A DNA stretch of 64,000 nt from Gnetum montanum (Eukaryota > Streptophyta > Gnetopsida > Gnetales > Gnetaceae), in the NCBI GenBank assembly GCA_015680685.1, contig MNCI01014239.1, positions 220,884-284,883 on the forward strand, read 5' to 3'. A program made the position numbers and the translations under genes. Positions 57,540-64,000 of the stretch are shown here, in pieces (the first letter of the stretch is position 1; each line of letters starts with the position of its first letter). Under the pieces are notes generated by a model that saw nothing but the letters and a program-made list of their open reading frames with translations, did not search any database and had not been told where the DNA came from.

Positions 57540-58010
57540 ACATAGGAAAATTTAAAATACATCAGGTGCATGTTGATGATGGAGTTGCAAGCAATGTCAT
57601 CTCATGCATCATCATTGAACACTTGGGCTTAACTACATAGGTGCAACCTACAACTATCATAGCTCTTAAGTCCTTCAAAGGATCAAGAGTTGTAGTTAAG
57701 GGGTCTATCTCCTTAGATTTAGTTACCAAAGAATAATTTCCTACAACTATAAACTTCTTGGTGGTGGAAGAGATACTAGGATTTAATCTAATTCTTGGAA
57801 GACCTTGGTTGGCTTGAATAGAAGCTATCTCCTTGCCCATCCATCAAGAGATTCATATTTCTTATGAGGGAGGTGAAATCATCATTCATGATGACAACAC
57901 AACTCCCCTAGCTATCAATAATGTGGGCATAGAACAGGGGTCTAGAGTGGAGCTTCAAGAAGAGGATCCTAACCATGAAGAGAAAGAACCCAAGATAACC
58001 AATGATGAAA
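57540..58010 (+). pseudogene. Aspartic protease of element F
   Basis: KIHQVHVDDGVASNVISCII, VVVKGSISLDLV, FPTTINFLVVEEILGFNLIL, GRPWLA, stop, then PIHQEIHISYEGGEIIIHDD and a Glu-rich end. The same D-D-G variant as in C and D. Two or three stops. Confidence 0.85.
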
Positions 58011-58364
58011 ATGAGAAGTAATGTGATACATTATAGGATGAACTCCCTTTTAGCATCATAAGAAAAGGTGATATTGAATACAAGATTTTGTAGGATAGGC
58101 CTTACTCACTCCCTAATCTTGCAAAGAACAGAAAGAGTCTGCACAAGTGAAGTTTACCTTAGCCTTCCCATGGCTCTATGACTAGATGCCATAATAATTC
58201 AAAGGACCTTATTTTTCTTTTGTAATTTATTATATCTTTGTTATGCATGTAGCTTATGCATGTAGCCATAGCTTTATTTACATTGTTACATATTTGTTAC
58301 AAGCTTTCTTTATTTTTACTTATATTTTAAACATTAAAACAATGTCTCTTTTAGACATGTCCTA

Positions 58365-58505
58365 CTAAGGCCTAAAACTAGCACTATGGTTCGCTATGAC
58401 CTTAAACTATCATTTTCGTCTACTAAGGCATTAAATTGGAAATGTAGGGACAATTACACAATATAACCTATGACTATGATGGCCTAAAACTAGCAAACAT
58501 TCCTT
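58365..58505 (+). repeat. Minisatellite with TTAAACTA/TAAAACTAGCA core, element F
   Basis: Three to four decayed units: GGCCTAAAACTAGCAC, TCGCTATGACCTTAAACTAT, ATGGCCTAAAACTAGCAA. Downstream of protease as in C and D. Confidence 0.7.
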
Positions 58506-58929
58506 TTATCACCATATCTCTCATCACATTGATTAACCATAACCAAAAATGTCAACATAACCTTTTGTTAATGTTTACAACATTTACTACTATAAATGCA
58601 TATAGCCAAAATAAAATCAATATTTAAATTAAAAATTTAATATCCATAACATATTACCATAACCACAATGTGTAGCAATGATGCAATAGAGAAACCATCC
58701 ATAACATAGTTTTGGCTAACCATAGCCATTAACATAAAAACAAAAACTTGCTAAACCAAAGGAGGCTATTGAGTGGCATCAAGAGGAGAATGTAATGGAT
58801 CATTCCCACCCTCACCACTGGGGTTGCCAATGTCTCCTAAGTTCTAAAATTCAACAAAATATGGCCAATTAGTAACCAATAGCCAAGATCATGAATTAAC
58901 ATAAAAGGTAAAACAAAAAATAGATTAAA
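58506..58929. other. Non-coding stretch between minisatellite and antisense ORF
   Basis: A-rich on the plus strand; nothing recognised. Confidence 0.5.
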
Positions 58930-61222
58930 ACTATGGAGAGTCTGACCACATTACTTCTAGGGGTAGATGGGGAAGACCTTCCTCCAAATGATGGAGGATC
59001 TAGTCCTCTATCATGTTGACCTAGTTAACATCCCTAAGATCAATGTCAAAAATAATGTTGAATCTATTTATAGAATTCCTAGTAGAAGGCTCATGAGTAA
59101 TAGCAGTTGTAGCAATCTCACCTACAATGGTAGTGATTTGAAGAGTAGGGGATTGCTCCACCTTGAGAGTACTTTTAGAAAGTTGATAGGCGCTCTCTGT
59201 TTGGATCCCTTGAATGAACAACTCTTCCTTGTGGCATTTAACTGACTCTTCCTTAAGCCATTTTAGGTAGGCCATACAATTGACCTTATACTGATGCTTG
59301 TGGGCCTTATATGTCTTACCCCACTCTAGGAACCAAGCATAGTGATCCTTCTAGTCCTTAACCTTTTGGAAGATGAGGTCCATTTGAATATGTTTCTCCA
59401 CCACCTCTAGTAGGATAGCTACTTTGTCTTAAATGACATGCCAATAGCAAGACCAAGTGATCTCCTCAGTCCATATCTCCCCTAGGTTAGCCACTTGGGC
59501 TTCCACAAAGGCTTTATGGTCTTGGAGGTTCCTAATTATATCCTCCTACCTTTGAAGCCCTCAAGACCACAACTTCCTTCCATAGGGATTCATTAGACCT
59601 CTCAAGCTCCGATGAAGCTTTTGTACACAACATTGCTAAATCAGTGGTAGCATCATAAAACTTCATGAGTACACTTGAAACATTAGAGGGAATTCTAGGC
59701 AAGGAGTCTAACTCCATGTATCTATTGAAGTCCCACTCCATGGAAAATATTATAGGAAGCATAAAATACAATCATAAGATACAAATTTAAATTGACATAA
59801 TGCAAACAAAGCCTACAACCAAAGTACATGAAACAAAATCCTTACCTATCTTAGATGCAGCTTGATGTAATTGATCAATGATGTCCTCAGCCATCCCATG
59901 CAAGAACGCCACCTTGTTTGGAGTCTCTACCCATGGTTTTGCATGAAACTCTAGGATGGGAACTTGTGTTGGTGGCTTAAGAACTATTGTAAGCATAAAA
60001 ATAATCAAAAGGTTAGGATGAAAACCAAATATAACTAATACGATATAGCAAAAATAGTGAGGTATAGGCATATCTAGCTTCTCCTCCTCCTCTTCCTCCT
60101 TTGGAATGATGATGGGAGATGTACCTAGCATCTCCTTACCAAAAACGACATCTAGATCATCTATGCCTACATCAGCAAGTCCTTTAAACATAGGTTGCTT
60201 TAGGAGTGTCTCTTTTTCATGCCTTTGTTCTACGTTTGTAGTAGCTTGAGATATTATAATCTAATGGTTTTCTACAATCATAGCACATAGAAAACTGATT
60301 AACAAATGATATCATAAAATTTCCATAAAATTTCAAAACATGAAATAGCCAAAGTTAAAAAAAAGGAATACTTGCAATTGCCTACTATGATGGCTTAAGC
60401 TTAAAATTAAGCTTCTTCGGGGTAGGTTGATCTAATGCTGAGGGTGCTTCCTCTAAAGGACTCTTGAGTTTTTCTCTCGCTACCCCTTCAGCCTCCATAT
60501 GCCATCATCTATCATCTTGAACACTGGCAAGAAATAAGAGGGGCTCATCATCATCAGTATTGTCAAGAGACTCATGTTGCTTAACATCAAGATTCTTAGT
60601 GGTAATGGATAATGTTTCATCCATCCCCTCTAGTGGGTTTTGAGCCCACACTATCTGATAAATGTGTTTTATCGAAGGCCTAGAAAGTTGGCTTGGGTCT
60701 TGGAAAATCCATCATCCATTCCTATACACCACCAAAAAATTTTCAAACCTCTTCAAATAACCTATGAAAAATGCAACGTGCATATGGATTATTGTAGAGG
60801 TGTTGACATGGAGTCTAAGGATCTCCTTTCAAAGCCTAGTAGCCAAAGTAGTAGCCCAATAAACTTTGATGCCCTCCATCAAGGCCTTCTTAAAGGTGCA
60901 TCCGTATGTTAAGCTAATTACCTTCTTTTGTGATAGAAACTTGGGAAACATATGAACAAAGGATATGATTCCTTTTCATCATTGTTCATGAAGCTATCCA
61001 TTGAAATTCTAGAGTGGCCCATACTAGTGTTAAGCCACTCTAGAACTTCCTTGCGATGGCTCGATTCCCTCATTGTCTTGATGGGAATTTTTGCCCCATC
61101 AACAGGGACACCAAACAAGTCACAAAAGAGGTTAGCACCTATGTCAATGTTCACCTTAACACCATGAATGATGGTGCTAAAGTGACCATCCTCCTCATCA
61201 AAGAAATCAATAACATGCAACA
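58930..61222 (-). pseudogene. Antisense extra ORF of element F, decayed
   Basis: Minus-strand frames in one order: MLHVIDFFDEEDGHFSTIIH at 61223, then GVKVNIDIGANLFCDLFGVP and DGAKIPIKTM; EVLEWLNTSMG; NEDEKESYPLFICF-like; a Met/Ile/Val-rich piece with FFIGYLKRFENFLVVYRNGWW (about 60700); a Glu-rich part with KGLADVGIDDLDVVFG (59787-60191); and a tail (59021-59275) shared with D. The HGVKVNID...LFGVP part fits the N-terminus of the putative plant transposon protein domain (by recall). Stops and short frameshifts occur. Extra ORFs, some antisense, are known in the plant Tat lineage. Function unknown. E sits at its first codon. Confidence 0.65.
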
Positions 61223-62719
61223 TTGAAACACCCCAAAATTCGAAGACATTCTTGCTTCACCTGGTCTTTTCAATACGTGCAGCATTACTGTAGTTCTTTA
61301 GGAGATGGATGCTCTGATTCTCAGACTGTTCACTTCAGCAAGTTTTCTAAGTCAAGAATTATTGCTATGCTATGCTACGCCATGTAGCGTAGCAAACTCC
61401 AAAAGATGTTTGCGAAAACATAGTGCTACGCTACGCTACGTAGCACAGCATAGCAAAAGCTAGATGATGAGTCTGTTCGCCCAAATTCAAGTCCTTCAGC
61501 AATGTCTCCTTCCATCAGAAGGTAGCAAACTTAGCCAAAATAAGTCATGTTTACTGCTATGCTACGCTAAGCTACAAGGTGCAGCAAGGCATAGCAATTC
61601 TACGGAAATGACAGAAGGTGACTTAAAGGGCGAGGTCAGCGAGTTTGCAAGTTTTGCAGTGCAAAAGACAAAGTTTGTAGGTTAATAATGTTTTGTAACT
61701 AAGGCCAGTCACTACGCTATGTAGCATAGCATAGCTTAGCAAACATACATCAAACAGACATCATGCTTCAAAGGCTTCCTAATAGGATGCGTAACAAGAT
61801 ACTACGCTACAAAGCATAACAAGATGTGGCAAGCCGTTACATAACATCAATGCACCTTACCTAATCGCACCATTGCTCTAACAGCGTAATTATAGCATGG
61901 TAGGTTCATAATTACGGTGTGGTAGGCTCACCCAATGGTCATATAGGCATGTGTAGCATAGACAAGTCAGCATAGGCCCAGGGCATGTGGCGTTCAAACC
62001 ACATCTTTTGTATGCACTTGGTCCTCTAAATACCCCAATGAGTGATGCTAAAAGGGCTTTCCTTTTTCAAACTATTTGATCCAAGGAACTTCCTTTGTGA
62101 CTTTTTCAGTCCCCAATGTGTTTTCTTGGCAATCTTTCTAGCTAATAGTCTGGTTGGCTGATAAGCAAAAAGTTGGTACTATAACCTAAAGCATTGTAAG
62201 CTCTCTATTTAAACATTGTAAATAGTTAGCATTATCAGCTGGCATCCTATTCTATTCTCTTCTACCATCTTGGTGGAACATTGCATTGTTAACAAAGTTC
62301 ACGTTCAAGCTCATGACCCTCTTGCTCTACACGTCCTGGTTACTCCTGAGATCTCTACACTTCCCAGTGCTCTGCAACTGATTGTATCCATCTTGACAGA
62401 GCGAGGTCATAGCTTTGAAGTGGTGCACTTTTCTAACTGCATTTTTTTACATTATCTCCTGTTTACCATTGCATTTTACATTATTTTCTATTTCCTTTGC
62501 ATCTAAGAATTTCTTCATGTTATCAGTCTCATTTTCAAATAACACATTGCAAAAGGTTATATAGACACCAATTAAGTCCCTATTTCATCGACCAGACCAT
62601 TCAAGGTGCCCCGTTTCCATCCCCATCTAGCACGACCGTCTCGCAGAGACAAGGTCAAGACCATGGTCGGCCGATGACCCCTCAACATTTTCCAACCATC
62701 GATGTTTTTGGTCTCTATA
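61223..62719 (+). repeat. 5' LTR of element E
   Basis: Starts TGAAACACCCCAAAATTCG; ends GGTCTCTATA, where D has CTACA, so the last CA became TA. CTACGCTA-type clusters at 61361-61393, 61423-61456, 61555-61592, 61712-61741 and 61801-61820. The TATA position reads TCTAAATA (62025-62032), probably a damaged TATAAATA. Confidence 0.88.
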
Positions 62720-62726
62720 GTCTTTC

Positions 62727-62744
62727 TAGTGCTAGAAGGAGGGC
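62727..62744 (+). promoter_or_regulatory. Primer binding site of element E, decayed
   Basis: TAGTGCTAGAAGGAGGGC: the first G of TGG has become A. Confidence 0.75.
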
Positions 62745-63400
62745 CTTCGGTGCCTCTTCCATGTGTCATAGTAGCCTTGTAAGCTTTTTGCACCCTGATA
62801 TACGCATTAGTGTAAACTTGACACCCTTTGCGGTTGTTTACACGTTGTGTAGTGTAGATCGGTCATTTCGACACTTCCTCGGGAACCCTACGGGAAGTAA
62901 AGCCTTCGATTGCCAGTTAACTTGCCTCTTTCTTATAGTAGCCCTGTAAGCCTTTTTCACCTTGATACACATTAGCGTAAACTTGATACCCTTTGCAGTT
63001 GTTTACGCGTCATGCGGTGTAGATTGGTTGCCTCAATGGTTCCTCGAGAGCCCTACGGGACGTAAAGCCTTCGATTTCCAATTAACTTGCCTCTTTCTTA
63101 CGGTAGCCCTATAAGCCTTCTGCATCTTGATATGCATTAGCATAAACTTGACATACTTTGCAGTTGTTTACGTGTTGTGCAGTGTAGATCGATCAGCTCA
63201 ATGGTTCCTCGGGAGCCCTACAGGACATAAAGCCTCTAATTACCAAGTTAACTTGCCTTTTTCTTACTATAGTCTTGCATGCACTTTGTACCCTATTGCA
63301 CAATAGCATAAATGCGACACCCCTTGTAGTTGTTTACGCATCGTGTGGTACAAGTCGGTCACCTCGATGGTTCCTTGGAAGCTTAGCAAGACCTAAAGTT
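62745..63400 (+). repeat. Tandem repeat leader of element E
   Basis: Four units of about 165 bases, anchored on TAGATCGGTC-type strings at 62855, 63020, 63185 and 63351. Each holds GTTTACGCGT-like, ATGGTTCCTCG, CGTAAAGCCTTCGATT and GCATTAGCATAAACTTGACA blocks. The period is very even, unlike the alternating one of D. Confidence 0.88.
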
Positions 63401-63521
63401 TTTTTTATCGCCTTTCTTTTTGGTTGCTCACCAACTTGTTGGCTCTTCTCAGCTCGTAAAACTGCTTGGCTTTCTGATTTTCTCACTTTTAGCATTTGCA
63501 AAACTATCTAGCTTAGTAACA

Positions 63522-64000
63522 ATGACTTCTGCAACTACCACTACTAACACCTTCAACATGGAGGTTCCCATCACAGTTCAAGGCACTACTAGTATTGAAT
63601 AACTGCTAAACCCAATGCTGGAAACATGTCGATCCCTCAGGATCCAAAACCGAGGACCTGAGAGCTTGGCCCAGCAACATGAGCATTACAAATTCCTTTG
63701 TGCAAAGGTTTAGGTAAACTTGCCTTTGGATATATATGAACTCGAAAGCAAACGTAGTTTTGAGTTCGCTTACTGGGATGGGCAGGAGTTTGTTCCCACT
63801 CCTGGTGTTTCCGTACCTTTGACACAGGCAAGCCAAAGGCTACTAGACTAGCTAATCTAGTCAGCTAGGCTTAGAGAGCAATAGGATACAACGCCTGACC
63901 AGGATGATGCTTTCCAGGATGGATAGGAGGAACTCAATTCCCAATCTGATGAGGGAGGTCAACCTAACCTTGTTCCTGTCCCTCCTACCTAGTCCTTCTG
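63522..64000 (+). pseudogene. Gag of element E, N-terminal part
   Basis: ATG at 63522: MTSATTTTNTFNMEVPITVQ, then a stop after about 25 codons. Later pieces mirror D: SFEFAYWDGQEFVPTPGVSV-like and DQDDAFQD-like stretches, ending in a Pro-rich part at the window edge. Capsid is beyond the window. The minus-strand open frames here are shadows. Confidence 0.82.

Larger units (their letters stand above)
52256..61222 (+). mobile_element. Element F: non-autonomous Tat-clan element with antisense ORF, 5' part
   Basis: LTR (52256-54279, with an assembly gap), PBS (54288), gag (about 55480-57150), protease (57540-58010), minisatellite (58365-58505) and an antisense ORF (58930-61222). No RT, RNase H or integrase is present between protease and antisense ORF. 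Element E interrupts it at 61223, so the 3' LTR lies beyond the window. Gag and protease are clearly related to those of C and D. Confidence 0.8.
61223..64000 (+). mobile_element. Element E: Tat-clan element, 5' part
   Basis: LTR 61223-62719, PBS 62727-62744, tandem-repeat leader 62745-63400, gag from 63522 running off the window. Every part aligns with element D in order. It interrupts the antisense ORF of F, so it is younger than F. Its partner LTR and target duplication are outside the window (left flank caaca). Confidence 0.88.

Noticed and set aside
57562-57840. Minus-strand frame of 92 codons
   Set aside because: Shadow of the plus-strand protease of element F.

Overview
This is nuclear DNA from a plant with a repeat-rich genome. 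It has no intact host gene. Almost everything I can name is decayed Ty3/gypsy LTR retrotransposon of the Tat/Athila type: dual RNase H, extra ORFs, PBS such as TGGCACCGTTGTC or TGGCGCTAGAAG, and LTRs of 0.85 to 2 kb. Every coding stretch carries stops and frameshifts. The AT-rich background, large nested elements and old LTRs fit a gymnosperm or fern-like genome, but the species cannot be fixed by eye. A 316-base N gap flanked by poly-G shows this is a draft assembly.

Layout. 1-2026: AT-rich DNA with dispersed palindromes. 2027-2885: solo LTR A1. 3121-15386: element B1 (minus strand; LTR-gag-PR-RT-RH-IN-extra ORF-LTR, near-matching target duplication). 16150-16790: Cys/His-rich fragment, possibly from an endogenous pararetrovirus. 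About 17090-30723: element B2 (plus), lacking its 5' LTR and pol, split at 19627 by element C. 19628-28875: element C (minus, gag-protease only, perfect TSD agatc). 30727-31000: copia integrase scrap. 32028-32404 plus 48706-49410: an apparently intronless CCR4-like nuclease pseudogene, split by element D. 32405-48705: element D (plus, 16.3 kb, perfect TSD cttta), itself carrying an unclassified 3 kb insertion. 49907-50769: solo LTR A2 (perfect TSD aaaag). 51083-52255: possible LTR remnant with minisatellites. 52256-61222: element F (plus, gag-protease and an antisense ORF), interrupted by element E at 61223, which runs off the window.

Relations. C, D, E and F form one clan: LTRs begin TGAAACACC, the PBS is TGGYRCTAGAAGRAGGGC-like, the protease has HVDDG, and PPT ACAAAGAGGGGCC is seen in C and D. 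C, D and E share clustered CTACGCTA-type palindromes in U3; C, D and F share a minisatellite ending TTAAACTAGCA. C and F lack pol and look non-autonomous. D carries pol, but its RT lacks the fingers and abuts the tail of the antisense ORF found whole in F, so D looks like a recombinant. B1 and B2 form a second clan with a tRNA-Asp-like PBS in B1 and a sense extra ORF after pol. A1 and A2 are solo LTRs of a third family. Insertion order: B2 before C; CCR4 pseudogene before D; F before E.
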